Shown: one piece after another, positions 22,801-36,454 of the stretch
Position numbering within the stretch: position 1 is the stretch's first letter
How the letters are laid out: every line of letters begins with the position of its first letter
NCBI RefSeq assembly: GCF_910591885.1
Contig: NC_063275.1
Span: forward strand, 9,164,501-9,228,500
Reading direction: 5' to 3'
Length of the DNA: 64,000 nucleotides
Origin: Bombus terrestris
Taxonomy: Eukaryota > Arthropoda > Insecta > Hymenoptera > Apidae
Notes under the pieces: model-generated
What the model saw: only the letters and a program-made list of their open reading frames with translations
Told to the model about the DNA's origin: nothing
Databases searched by the model: none
Position numbers and translations under genes: made by a program

Positions 22801-25800
22801 GTTACGCTAGCCAACTGGACTCGTGTCTCTGCAATCACCGACCGGTATTATATTTCCTTGCAGGAGAAATGCTATTTGCATTTCAAATGCTTTGACCTTT
22901 TCGAATCTATGTACTGTAGCAATTTCTGCTTAGCTGGATTCGCCGTTGGCGATCTTGACTGGGTCATACTGCTGTCGAAACATGCACACCGGGTCAAAAC
23001 ATTCCGGAATTCTTGTGGCGGATCGACGCTCCGTACAGTGTATGGACAGCACGCGTGCTGCTGGTTCTTAAGGTGTTGCTTTTAGAATTTACCATTTAGC
23101 GCTTTTATGCTTCATATTTAACCCTCCGACATTGCTTTCCTTATTTTTAACCAAATCCCATTTTTGTACCATTAGAAAATTTCTTTAGTTTCAGGAAAAT
23201 AAAAAGAAATATTTATCGATATGTAATTCGAAAAGATTCGAAAATTGCATTAAAGTTAAATTACTTCGCTTGAGAATTAAATAAGTAAGTCCTTTTAGAT
23301 GATCTAACGTATGTTTGCTTCATTCTTGGAAAGTAAGTGCTATATCAAAAATTAAATTATTTATTTTTTTTATGATTCGTGCTTCTTATATTCAAATAAT
23401 GGACAATTTCTTCTTTTAAATATTCATTGATATTTAGTCATAAAAACAGCCTTGCTCTTAATTGAATTATTCTTGCCCCTTTCTTTTAAATTAATCCGCT
23501 GTGAAGGATTAATTCATAAAAGTGTCGAGTATTATACTGTTTTATTTTTCTTCGATTTTATTTTCGATATGTATTAAAATGTATGTACATTCTTTGAATT
23601 ATGTTAAAAATAAGTTTGACAGTATAATTGTATACTATTGATTCTCGTGATTGAAAGTAATGTAGATGAGAAATATTGGAGAATATATTATTTCTTTGCA
23701 TTAGAACTGAAGGAGGAATTGCAAAATCTAAGTTCTTGGAATGAGATAAGATTAAGTAACACAGATTGTATAGTAATGATACAAGCTTAAGCAACACATA
23801 ATTAAGGTGCTAGTGTGAAAGATGTGTCTTCCTATTTAAATTTCATCAACATACATGCATCTAATGTGGCAATAAAGCCGCTAAAAATGTAAAAAATACA
23901 CGTATAACTACATTATAAACTATATTGTAAATGATGTTCAGAATCATGTCTTTCCAATGCAGTTAATGTAGGCAATTTTGCGTGATAATATGCAAATATA
24001 TTATAGTATGGTAAATTACTGCAACTTATCTCTGTTACGGATTTTACGCTTCTATGTTTTTTTTTCCAAAAATTAAATATTTGTGCAAAAGATATATAAC
24101 TTCCACTCAGAAACCTATAATCCAACATTTATTCATTCCAAAAAATATAGTTATTATAAAAACTACAACTATAATAATAGCAAAACTATTTCTTACGAGA
24201 AAAGAAATTGAAAACTATTTCTGAAAAAAATGTAATGTATATTATTCCTTTAAGCATAAATTAATAGTGAAATAAATTATACGTTACCAACTCTTAGAAA
24301 TATTTTATTAGAATATGTTCGGATACGCATGTTCCTTTAAAATGTACACGTAACAGTGATTTATAAAATTTCCCGAACGACTCATCTGAATTTTCGGGAA
24401 ATATAAATCAACGCATATAAGAAATTAGGTCACATTTCCCGAATGTACATGAGAAAATATAAGTGCGTTAAGTATCACTTAATGTAACACATCAGGGTAA
24501 AAAAAGTCGAGAGGTGTCATTCATATCGTCGAACAACAAGATTTAAATGCAGAAACTAGTAAAAACCATGGAGATGTAGTTGTTAATTTTAGGCGACAAA
24601 TATTACAAATAATTTGTGTGTAACCGTTGATTTTGTTCGAGATTGAGCTTTCATACAATTCCAATCTTATTCCTCCTATCCTTATTCATAATATTCATAA
24701 TAAATTATATTTTATATTTGTATTCTTTAATAACTCAAAAAAACTATCTTTTAGTATAGCATAAATTATATGTACTTAAATTTACAATAATTTCTTTTTT
24801 CTCCTCTTTCATATTTTTAAATACAAATCCAAGTAATATTTAATAAAAAAAATTGTCCATTTGAATGGATTTATAAAAATATTAAATTGTATGTAAAAGC
24901 GTAAATATTTAAATATAATATAATTAATTCTAATCGTTAGTGTAAAAAAGATTAATTTAATAATGACAAACTAACGCGTTTCATTTCTATCAGTTGATTC
25001 ATTTTCTTGAATTGTTCAGAAACACGATATCTTAATTGGTCTGCATTACAGCATTAATATGAAGTTGCAATTTAATCATTGATCAATAAAGCTGAGAATC
25101 AACGAGCAACTATAAGGTGATATTATGAGGTAAAAGATCAAATTTCCAATCCAACATATAATTGCAAACAACAAGCGATGATGCAACGTTCGTTGATATT
25201 GATATTCGCTCAATAATGGAAAACAAATTTTTCTACGAACACGAAAATTAAGGAATAATAATTTTTAAGATATTATTAGATTTTTTAAAGAAATATTTAA
25301 GAAATTATTCACAACTTCATTTTTTAACTATATTTATCATTAAATTAACACAAAACTTTTGTCGAAGTGAACATAGCTAGAAATTTGACAAGAATTTTAG
25401 AAAAATGAAAATATTTGAAAATCATAAGCTAATTTGCGAATTTTACAGACAATTTGAAAAAGTGAAAATCTTCGTACCGTTGGAGAAAGTTCGGGTATTA
25501 AATGATTTTCTGTGCAGAGTATCACCTCAGGGGCAGATTACTTATTCAAGGTTTAACGAGGAAGCCATCGCCCATGTTGCAGCCTAGCAAGTGTAATCGA
25601 TGATTCACTCCTCCCTCCCTCCCGATTTGTGCATGGCCTATATTGCGTTACGTAAATACTGCAAGCAAGTTGGGATCTATAGATCGTTTCGTGAGTCGTG
25701 GCGAATATCGGAAAGAACCCTATGTTTGCCCGCAACATTGTCTTACCAAGGGTATATTTTCTCCTGGATTTCAATTTAATGCGGTACATAATGCGAACAT

Positions 25801-28800
25801 AGCAAATCTTTTTTTTCTGAACAGTTAATCGAGAACGGTTATAGTAGGAAATACTAGCAATTTTATAGCCAAAGAGTAGTAACGGTATTAAGATTTATAT
25901 TTTTTAGAAAAATATCACAATTAAACCCTTCAATATTAAGAATTTTTACGATACTTTATGATTTATTATATAATGAAATGGAAATGTAATAATACGTCCA
26001 TAACGAATTCATAACAAATTCATTCATCTCGATATGAAACTGCAAAACAAATAATGATGCTATACTTTACAAGAGATATATTATAACGATTAATAATATC
26101 TTACAAGAGACAAGGGCTGCTGTTAATGAGCAAATGGTATTTAGTGATTTCTTAAATACTAAATAATTACATTGTTTACGGGTTTTTAAAGGAATCTATG
26201 AGCAGCATTATCAACATTATCTACGAATGCGACAGGAATTTTTAATCGTTTAATATGAATCTGGATAATATAAATATAAATACTTAAAGCAACAGAAAAT
26301 TCTTTCATCTGTTTAATATTGCCTCCTTACAGGAAATAACAAGGAATTTAAAGGCAAAGTATTTCTAAAGATAACTGGAGGGTGATCGAGTCTCGTTTTG
26401 TAAATGTTACGAGTTAATTACAATTGCAAATAGAATTAATTGCATGTTGAGTAGTACAGGCAGTGTTTTGCGTATCCTATCTACGTGTCGTAAAAAGTAA
26501 GAAAGAAGGAAATAGTGATTTTTCTGTAATGTGTCTTTTCTATAACGGAAACAAGTTCACGCACATTTGAACCAAGAGGGAAGGGTATCTACGGTGGGAA
26601 AATGACCGTGCTGTGCTCGAGAATTGCTTTGATATGAGGTAATGCGCACCGCAAAACACGCAAGATGTGTTACGTAATGTTTAAAGTGTGACGAAGCACT
26701 GGTGACCGGGTATATTGATATATATTTATTAACAAGCGATCGCGGCTAACAGTTTCCGCTAAGAAGAAACTATTCCTCGTAATTCGCATAATTTGCACCG
26801 AACAAGGTGATTTTTTTTTTTTAATGCTTTAAATTGGAAATTATCGCGTCGCATTAAAAAGACAAATGGATCTACTCGCTCGAATCTTTCCACGATCCAT
26901 TAGTCTAACGTAATTTGAAAATGACGAAGCAAGAAGAAAACGTTTGAAAACGATGGTTCATACACATAAATATCAATTGCTTCGTAGTACTATGAAATCA
27001 CTTCTAAGTTTTTCTTTAGAACGATTGGTATTTTTCTTGCATAAGCGGATGCGTTAAAGGTAAGTTCACTACAATTCACTTATTTTTCATTCATTCGTTC
27101 AAAAATTTGCAGATTCAGAAATGCTACATGTGTTTTAAAAAACAATTAAATTAGAAAAGGATAGATACTTTTTAAACTTATTAAAATTCTTCTTTCACAA
27201 TAATTTTAAGAAAGTAAATTTCTCTTGCAAAATTTAATCAAATAAGCATTGAATACAATGAATTATGATAGTAATCACTTTATGAAATCATTTATAATAT
27301 GTAAGAGCAAAAATTATTTCGATTACACAAATGGATTTTTACACAATGAGACTTTATTTGCCTATCAAATAAAAACGGATGAATAAGGTCTAACGTAGAA
27401 TACAAGTGGCTAACGTGTATGACAAGCATGACAAACATATTTATGATTATGTTTAGGTGCACGGGTGTGTCTACTAGTTTCTTGAAAAGGAAGGTCAGTT
27501 GCTTAGTATGCCTGTACAACAAAAGCAAACCACATGCGGTAGTAAACTACTGCTAGTTCCTACTTTCTCTCCTGCAGGCTTCGTCATTAATGAAAGAGCC
27601 CTCCCTATTGCTGTGTTAAAAGTGATCGACAGATTAATCTTACCGTCGAAAAATCATGCTAACGAGAAAAGTCGCTCGGGAATAAATGTTCGTTCCTTAG
27701 ATTTAAATTATGTAACTAGTCAGTGTGTATTATAATCGCGGAAGAATAGAAATAACGCTAATTATCCACGTAATGGGTTATTGGTATGTATTAGTAAACA
27801 ATAAAAAAATCGAATTAGAATTTTTCTAAAAAGAATCTCGCTGTTAAATTAAATGCAAACGGAATTTCCTCATTTAGATGGTCTTGAGGAAAGGAGTTAA
27901 ATCACAGATTGTGTATTTTAAAACATTTATACATATGCTAATACTATTGAACACACATAATTTACGAATAGAGTTTTATTATTTACATGATTGTCACATT
28001 TTTATATTATTAAGTTGTAAGTAAAGTTTTTGGGAGAAGATATGATAATAGAGAATATGAAAATGACATTTAAATCAGAAATATTGTTTGATTCTTCTCA
28101 AGCAAATTTGGATTTCAAAAATTTGAAATAAATTTCACTGTGAGGCTTTTTAAGAAACGAAAGATAATTTCGAAAAAGTATCAAAGTAAATGCAAGTTTA
28201 TAAATCTACCATAAGGAAGATATAAATAGTTCGCTCTACTTGCAGAAGTCAATTACACATATTGTGATATATTTTAAAATTACTGATTTATAACGACTGA
28301 TACAATAGAATAAAACAATTTAATACAAATCGAAGATGCTTCATCTTATTCTTAATATGTAGGAATTAACATATAAAACGAATTTTTGTTCATGTATTTG
28401 CATGCCCCACGAAATCTTATATTCTACAGATCTAAATATGTATAACGTACAATAACTTTTATTATTAAACTAATTGCGTTTTGATGTGTAAAATAACATG
28501 CTATCTATCATAAATAAATTTGTTAGTACCCAAACTAAATGTCTGATTAATCTATTAAGAATCAACTTTATGTTGATACAACATAACCTTTGTTATTTCT
28601 TTTTAATCATTTTCCATGGAATTCATTTTTTAACATTTTCACATTATGTAAATGAAATCAAAGGATTTTCTTACTATTTTTTTCGTTTCTATCTCCTCCT
28701 TTATTTATATTCTACAATATAGAGAAATTGAGATATTTATAGCGTTATGATGACCTACTTTTCTTAAATTATGAAAGTTTTCTTGCGTTTCTGATTTATG

Positions 28801-28887
28801 TAATATCTATATCTATTGTGAAGTATACATTATTCTAATAAATTTGGTACACCTTGAACTATATGCAGAGTATTAACAAACTAGTGC
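17877..28887. other. Long AT-rich stretch without recognised genes
   Basis: About 11 kb with no supported coding exon. GC-richer complex islands without open frames occur at about 18720-19760, 22560-23090, 25480-25790, 26400-26760 and 27510-27700. A TA microsatellite lies at 19822-19850. The open frames over the GC-richer islands have no recognisable domain. The whole stretch could be intergenic or a large intron. Confidence 0.45.
19822..19850 (+). repeat. (TA)n microsatellite
   Basis: An uninterrupted TA dinucleotide run of about 29 bases. Confidence 0.95.
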
Positions 28888-29326
28888 GAGTAAAGAATAT
28901 ACAACAAAATTTTTCCATATGACGCTTCGTGTTCGAAAAAATCGAGTTTGGAAATTTGAAGTATTCTTGAACTTAGCTTATTCCGGACTAAACAAGAATA
29001 AATAATCGATAGAAGGTGATCTTGCGCCTGAAAATAAGACAAAAATGTAGAATAAAGTTTTTTCATAAGATACTTTCTTCCCAAAGAAATAAATTTGAAA
29101 ATTTGCTATGTGTATGTACCAGACGAATTCTTACCAAACATGTTCAAACTCCTCTTGAAAGCGAGCCTGAAACGGAAAAATTTTATTTTACATTTTTACT
29201 TATTTTCGCGTGTAGAATAACGGTAATTGGCTAAGTTTAAGTACACTTAATAATTTTTCAAAGCCAATTTTCTCGAAAACGAAGCGTCATATGAAAACAT
29301 TGTATTCTATATTCTTGATTTACTTT
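28888..29326. mobile_element. MITE with long terminal inverted repeats (CATATGACGCTTCG family)
   Basis: The left arm has CCATATGACGCTTCGTGTTC followed by a segment ending GAACTTAGCTTA. The right arm read on the minus strand has TCATATGACGCTTCGTTTTC followed by a segment ending AAACTTAGCC. The complementary arms extend over 75 or more bases each. Outer flanks (GTAAAGAATATA against GTAAATCAAGAATATA) extend the match further. There is no coding capacity, and the precise ends and target duplication are not clear. Confidence 0.65.
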
Positions 29327-32300
29327 TTCGTGTAAATTTACCTCCTTTCGCTTTGTACCATTTACATCATAATGCATCATTATTAAAACTTTAGTTTAAG
29401 ACTAATCAACATCCAACTATTCATTTCAAGTTCATCTACCTATTGATATATGATGATCGGTTCACCACCATCAGCCCTCGTTTGGATCAGCAAATCGATC
29501 AGAGATTATGACTTAAAGGATTATTGATACGTGCATAAATATTAATATATATAATATGCCTCGGAAGATTGATAAGTTACAATATATCCAAGTAAAAGAT
29601 TATTCTACATGCAAAAATAACTTGGAAACAAGAATAAATATCTTGCATTTAACTATCGTTCACAAAAGAATCAAATAACAAAATTTGGCAAGTATACATA
29701 GTATATATCTGTACGTACATTACCGTTCATGAGCCATAGTACATTTAAAATAGTTTTGTAATAAAATTTTCAAATTATACAATACGTATTGTACATGCAA
29801 TTAATAGGTGTTAATTTCATTTTGCAGTTACAACATTCATTGATACTTATCCTAGACGATTAACAATAAGATCTCCGTGACTTATGATTAGTAAAGTGAA
29901 TAATTAACTTCCGGTAAAGTATTTATTTCAAATTTACAAACATTTATTCCAAACTCAACTTTTTTAAAAACGAACTGGAACGAATAACTTAATTCTATTT
30001 CTTTTTATTTATTTCTGCATGTAAAATAAGGTCCAAGTGCACTCATCATAGGATATGTGTATAGTGCGACAAAATCGAATGGGTGAAAGAACTGCAGCAA
30101 TATGCGCTATGCGCCTCGTAGACGATGATATAACGTCGTGTCGCCTCTTATCATCTACGCGTGCACGAAAACACATGCATGATATGTTTTTACTCTCGTG
30201 TATGTGTTTCATGCGATCGGCGTGAACTATTTGTTACGCATGCACTCTGTATCATGGTCGGTCAACCTAGCTTATCCTTCTATTACGTATGACACGTATA
30301 CACATGAACGTATATGTATGTAAGAGCGGAACATGGATATGGCAAATACATGCGCGACCGCTACATATTTTGTAGTTATGTATACAGCGTACAGATATGC
30401 TTAATGATATAACAAGGTTTAACGTACACTTATGTACGTATGTACACACGTACATTTAATATTTTTATGAATATATGAATATATAAATATATATTATTGT
30501 TTACATTAGAAGGTTATCTTACCATTAGTATTATTATCGATGCTATTATTATATGCCAATGTATTATCGATAAATGTACATTTTTTTATCTAATATGTCA
30601 GATGATTAATACAATTTGTTTGTGTTTCTACGTGTATGTCGAATGGTTTATATAGATTTTATGTTAATTACGCCTGATGTTATATAGTCTTAGGTTTATC
30701 CTATAAATGATAATGAATGTAAATTAAATAGATAGGAAACGGAAAGAGCTATGATAAATTTTGTCTCTCGATTATATTGGAAAGAAATTTCAGTCACAAA
30801 TTTAAACAATAACGCACTCAGAGTTGTGCCCTCTTCAAGTAACTTTCACTACTTAATTGTATATCCGTCGATTAATTATTTAAAATGTTTTATCTGCATA
30901 CGATACGTCATTCAAGCCGCTATACACAATGCTTCGCGATTGCCATCAGAATTTTAATCGTTTAGATTGGATCAACTGTATCAACTAGTATTCGAGTTAC
31001 AATGACACATATGAAAATCGATATAAATCGACAACTTAAAATAGATCTAGTTGATACAATAAACGACTATATAATAAATTTATTTTCATTTATCTTTATT
31101 TTTATTATAATTTTAATATTTCAAAAATAATACTTTTTTACTGACTTGTAAATCGTTAATAATGCGCTTTACGTATTTTATTTAGAAAATAATCTAGTAT
31201 GATTTTCATATGTTTAAGTTATATACGTCGACGCTAATACTGTCTGCAGAAAATGCACGTTTGTGAAAAATGAGATGTCGCGATGTCCGGTAGCGGGGAT
31301 AGTCGCATCGCGTTAAACCCGCGTACGCACAAACGAAAATGACGCAAAGTATCAGCTACGGACGATGATTGATGCTTAAAAACATATCGGTGTAGTTAAT
31401 GTACGATGTTTGTCTTATGTAACACCGCGGTTTTATTTGCTTTTGAATGTTTCGCGTCTAACGAGATACAAGTCGAACAAGCCCGAAATGCATCGAAATT
31501 TCGTTTACATTTCACCAGTCACATTATCTCGCCGCTGATAATCAACTAATCGATGCATTTACATGTCCTACTTACAGATCTATCGTAGACACTTGTTCGC
31601 GGAGTTGCAAGAAACTTACGTGCGAAACTAATCAAATCGAGCTATTACAATATGTATAAAAATAACAACTGTATTAAAATTTGAAAATAAGTACATTTTT
31701 TTTTATACGTCGGTTACCCACGAATACTTATTGATATTTGCAACGATCTTGCCCAGTGATTTTTTCGCTCGTAAAAGGTATCAAAAATACTGACTTACCA
31801 AATGCTTAAAGTGTTACCGTCGTGGCATTGCACATGTGACAATACTCGATCCGATAAATGACACACTTAAACAGAGGGACACTCACCTTTAATCTATTGG
31901 TGAACTATCATCGCGACTTCTGCACTTGATAACTGATGTTGACACTTAATTTTCCGGTAAAAAAGACAGTTGCGGGAAATCGGAGTTTAGAACGCGCGCA
32001 AGCACTACGCGACAGCAAACACTAACGTAGTCTCGCAGATTGCCGCCTGGCCGGTAGAGCGCCAGAATTTCGGAATGCTTTAAAAAACTATATTCCTTGA
32101 GATGGCGACACCTTCTGACAGAAGCCATAGCCTGGATTGGATCGCGAATCGATAATCTACGCGAATGGAATTATGGGATTGATATTTTCCCGCTAACTGA
32201 AAACGCGCTAAACAAATTTTGCATTTGGCCCACTCATACTGCATCATTTTCTTTCAATCAATTAACGACTAGTTCAAACTCGAATTGTAAGAAGCTAACA

Positions 32301-32860
32301 TACGTGGCGTACTTTCTATCATAATTCCAGCTTAAACAATTCTCTTTTTATAAATATAAGAAAAATATATAAAATTATTGCAAAATTTCGGTTGAATGGA
32401 ATAAAAATCGTGCAAGAGTTATATTATAAAAATTTAACGTGGCTATACGCAGATTTATTAATATATACGGATACATACCAGTTGAATGTAATATATTAAA
32501 TTTTTATTCGTCATGATAAATTTCTTTTTCTGATTTCTTTTATTAAACCGAACAGTGGTGAGTGTAGTAAAACTGTCAAGGATCAAAATTAACGAAAAGG
32601 TAATTATAAAAAACGTTTCCTACGATAAGGCAACTTCAGTGCATCTATATGAAAGACATATGTATGTCTCTATTATTAAATTTTCTTATGAAAAATCAAG
32701 ATATTTATTTATTTTTTAACAAATTTAAAAATATCACCTTATTTTGTACCTAATATTTATAGATATAAAATATATGCAAACGGAAAAGAAAATTTTACTT
32801 GTTTTAAATTTTTTTAAACGTGAAACAATTTTCATAAAATTAAAATAATATTATTTTAGA
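29327..32860. other. Noncoding DNA with a CpG-richer patch
   Basis: No coding exon is supported. About 31230-32110 is GC-richer (for example GATTGCCGCCTGGCCGGTAG at about 32039-32058) and could be a first untranslated exon or promoter region, but no start codon with a convincing downstream donor is visible. Confidence 0.35.
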
Positions 32861-32871
32861 TTTATTAATTC

Positions 32872-32877
32872 TTTATT
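32872..32877 (-). terminator. Poly(A) signal for NOSIP
   Basis: AATAAA on the minus strand lies about 45 bases after the NOSIP stop codon, and a second copy lies at 32861-32866. Position and orientation suit the NOSIP transcript. Confidence 0.55.
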
Positions 32878-32921
32878 TTATTAGTTGAATATATTAAAAA
32901 TTTTATACCTAAAAATGTACT

Positions 32922-34092
32922 TTATGCTTGTAACACTGGTCTTTCGTGTTTGCCTTCTAAACCATCATTCACAGCCGAATATCCAGTACCACCCTGAAAA
33001 AAAGTTAAAGTTATTCTTCTACTTTGTTTATTTTTTCTGTTATTCTTAACAATTACCCTTTGCAGAGGTATAATATCGGCTTCAGTCAATTCTGTACTAT
33101 CTAAAGGATTAATCCAATCCTTCCTAATAATTTTTTCTACACACTCCATTGTAACCACATCACCACTGAAAAGATCATAAAATATTTGTTTATGTCCAAT
33201 ATGTAACAAATAATGCAATACAAAAAACATTAAAAAGTGAAAAAATCATACGTTGTCCTTATAACTGCACATGGTACACTGTTACTTAAGATATCATGTG
33301 TAATTGGACACATATATCTTGCTTGCTTAACAATAAGAGACTTTTTGTCATCCGGATCTTTTACTTCAGTAAATTTTACAGGGATAAGATCTTTTATTTT
33401 CAATGGTTTTCCACTAAGAGGACAGTATATCGTCTTATCTGGCTTTTGCAATGTAGTTTCTTTCGCCTCTGGTGTCTTAGATGGAATCCAAAAACTTGGT
33501 AACATTTTATCTTTACCATTACTCATATTAGAAACCGAAGAACCAGATTCTTTGGCTGTAATTTGACTTCGAGAAACAATATTCTTCTCTCCCTTTAAAA
33601 ATTTTTGCAATTTCTGTAGTTCTTCATTAGCACTTTTTTCATTAGATTGCTCCTTGAAAAATTACAAACATTGATTGCAAAATATTCAATAACACTTTCA
33701 TTTATACATTTTTATTTACCTCTTCTTGTTGTTTTTGTTTTTCATACTCTTTCAATTTCCTTGCATATTCTTTCTTTTTGGTTAAGACATATTCCAATAT
33801 TGCTTCTTTGTCAAACAAATAACCATCCTTTCTGTAAACATAAGATTTGCACCCTAATAAGGTAATAATATGCTAAAATAAGGTATAGTATGAAGATTAT
33901 AATACAATATACAAACGTTATGACAGGATTTCTGCAAGGTTGTAATGTGAGACAACAGCAGTCAAAATCCTTAACCGAATCTTTTCCCACTCTTTGTGTA
34001 TTTGTACCATAACCTGAAGCCGCTGCATCTTTTCTTTTTTCGTGATAAGTATAAACAGCACCAGCAGTACAGTTTCTCGCGTGCCGCGTCAT
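32922..34092 (-). CDS. NOSIP: Nitric oxide synthase-interacting protein homolog (E3 ubiquitin ligase)
   Basis: Five exons with canonical GT/AG junctions encode 289 residues: 33917-34092, 33720-33831, 33252-33652, 33057-33165 and 32922-32993. The protein starts MTRHARNCTAGAVYTYHEK, the family's characteristic N-terminus, and ends RPVLQA, close to the vertebrate ending. NOSIP proteins are about 300 residues and carry a RING/U-box-like fold split into two parts. The first part is around residues 44-80 (DFDCCCLTLQPC then KDGYLFDKEAILEYVL) and the second around 205-265 (MCPITHDILSNSVPCAVI, then the exon 4 segment with VTMECVEKIIRKDW). A middle segment contains LPSFWIPSKTPEAK, also conserved. In vertebrates NOSIP binds nitric oxide synthases and acts as a mainly nuclear ubiquitin ligase; a role here is inferred. 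The reading frame is continuous across all four junctions and no lesion is visible. Confidence 0.96.
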
Positions 34093-36313
34093 GTTTCGTT
34101 TACTGATTTATTTCATTTAACCTAAACTTATTTTGTTGCTGTGTATCTAGTTACCGACTGAGAGGAAATAAGAATGCTCACATTTATGCTTCATGGCCCT
34201 CAGCGGCCAAGTGCTGAAGATGTTCTACCTTAGCATATACAAGAACCTATTTAGTTAAATACATTTAACCCCCCCTCCCCGCCCTTAGAAATAAATTTTC
34301 TATGATTTTACGCTACAAGAGCCTATTTCATTGTACGGTTCTAGTACAAAAGAAAGAAAAATTAATTGTATATTATATTTTTTTAGAGAAGAAAAGAAAA
34401 TCTTTCTTTCCACACGATAATGGATCAGTGGTATGATGTAATAACTTTAATATATTTTCTATACAGAGTGTCGTGAAAAGTTGTATTAGTTGCATCTTAG
34501 GAGAAAAGGAGTCCACATAATTTACTGATTTAAAGAGGAACTTGAAACTTTTCCACTTCTAAGTCACTATTTTAATCAATTAAATTAATTAACTTGTGTT
34601 TGTTTCTATCTTATTATAATATTAACTTTTACTACAGTAGGGCGGAATGCATATCCAAAGACGAGAAATCGTTAATTCTAATTGTAGAGTAGTAAACTTG
34701 TGATATTTTCTTATTCTATCCAAAGTATAATTTTATTTTTAAACAATGCTTAAAACATATTTGTGTTATTGTTAAATATACGAAATTATATTGAAGTAAT
34801 CTACACGGCTTTTAATGTTATTAGATACTGAAAATATCCGAATGCTTGTTATTTCCGAAATTTGTCGATTACTATAAACCCCGTGTGTAATCAAAATTTG
34901 GTCCTTAAGCTTTGATTCTCTTTTAGCATCTTTTTCTTTCTAACATTTTTTACGAAAACTTATAATTTTGTGCAGATGTTTATAAAGCTGTGCAATTTGT
35001 AAACCAAGATGCATGGTGTATCATATATTTTAGGATATTATTAAGCAGTTATAAGTAGACATTGCTTATATACAATCGAAACAACGTTGCAGGTGCCTAT
35101 TTTCTGGCAATCCTAAGTAAAGCGTCTATCGCGTAACGGAAGTTGTGAAAAACGTCATCATCACGGAGCAGCATACGGAATGACATGGAGCGATAGAGAG
35201 GGACGACTCGAATAGGTGATGTCAACATAAACTTAGGGTATGTATTAACTATGAGTAAAACAAAGAAATTCTCGCATCTGCATGATACAATTCTGATAAA
35301 TTCCACGTAATTACGGATAAACCTTTTCTCTGGAAATTTTTCACTGTTTTAATTCTCTTTTGGTTCTTTTGTTAACTTTTTTTGAATTTTCTGACGATAA
35401 TAAAATACTCGATAAATAGAGACGGAGTACAATCGTTTTTACAGGATTGAAACTAAAATTATCATTTTCTGAAGGAGAGATGTCTCGCTTACGAAAGTAA
35501 TTTCTTCATTTAAACTTGCTAATTTTTAGTTTGTTTAAAAAATCAATAAAGCAGAGTGAAATGAAACGTATTCTTATTCTATTCTACGAATCCAGTTCAC
35601 TCAGAATCAACACGATTGATGATTTTCATTCTCTTCTACCAAGAGACCTAAAGAGATAAAGAGAAAAACAAAAAGTTATATAGTATTATTAATAATGTAG
35701 TAATAGAAAAAGAGAATGATAATGGATGCTTGTTATCAGGCTTCAATCGACTTTTCATATTATTGTTAGTCCTAAGTCGCATTTCTAGAATTCTTATATC
35801 CAATATTGGAATTCCAATATCGCTCTGCTTCAGCTTTAGTTTGCCGCTTTCATCATCTTTTATTCGACATGCTTCGATTAAACTCTCTTGACTCCACTGA
35901 GCTCCAAGCTAAGCGTTACTTTTTCTTTTCAATATCTTGAAATTAAGATGAAAATGGAACGAGAAGAAACGAATAAATGGTATATACAAATATGTTTCGA
36001 TTACCAAATTTTTCATTAAAAATTAAACGATTTGCCTTGAGATATTATAGCCACGTTATCTATTAAAATACCGTTTCTGTATTTTGAACATTAAAAGCAT
36101 CATTTGACTCTATTTAGCTTCCACTGATACAGTGCGACATCACTTTCGATTAAAAGAAGTGCAAAATCTGTTCTAAATATGCGGAAGAGATGCCGTATTT
36201 TTTCATTTCTGCGTAATACTAATTTGAAGAAAAGTATGAATTTTTAATTGCACTACGATAGTAGAAACGATCTCGAAGTATAAAACTATTCAACTGTAAT
36301 ATATTGTACTTAC
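34093..36313. other. Upstream region of NOSIP and AT-rich DNA
   Basis: The stretch presumably holds the NOSIP promoter near 34093-34200. A GC-richer segment at 35097-35306 has an open minus-strand frame of 69 codons, but no family resemblance or convincing splice pair, so it is not called. The rest shows nothing recognisable. Confidence 0.4.
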
Positions 36314-36454
36314 CTTGAATAGCAGCAAAATCTCTAAAAATAACGAAGGAAGCACGCTCTGGTTTGCCTGTTTCGTTATTGACAATCTTGAAATCCCGAA
36401 AGTGTGTTATCATTCCCATAATTACACCTTCTAGCAGTGGTTTATATTCAGGTT
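36314..36454 (-). CDS. Candidate internal coding exon, unidentified protein
   Basis: On the minus strand an acceptor-like GACTAG precedes position 36454. A strong donor, CAAG|GTAAGT, follows position 36314. The 141-base interval between them is a multiple of three and open in one frame for 46 codons (starting PEYKPLLEGVIMGMITHF, containing VNNETGKPERASFVIF, ending FRDFAAIQ). The peptide is balanced and not low-complexity, and codon usage is less A/T-driven than in neighbouring chance frames. An ATG inside it (36419) would also allow it to be a first coding exon. I do not recognise the family. If real it belongs to a minus-strand gene, whose 3' part could lie towards lower coordinates and possibly beyond large introns. 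Confidence 0.4.

Noticed and set aside
27499..27735. Plus-strand open frame in a GC-richer patch with a CTCCTGCAG acceptor-like site
   Set aside because: The peptide resembles nothing known and there is no matching donor downstream in phase. It is more likely noncoding.
35097..35306. Minus-strand open frame with relatively GC-rich codons
   Set aside because: It looked exon-like, but I could not find a convincing acceptor or a family resemblance.
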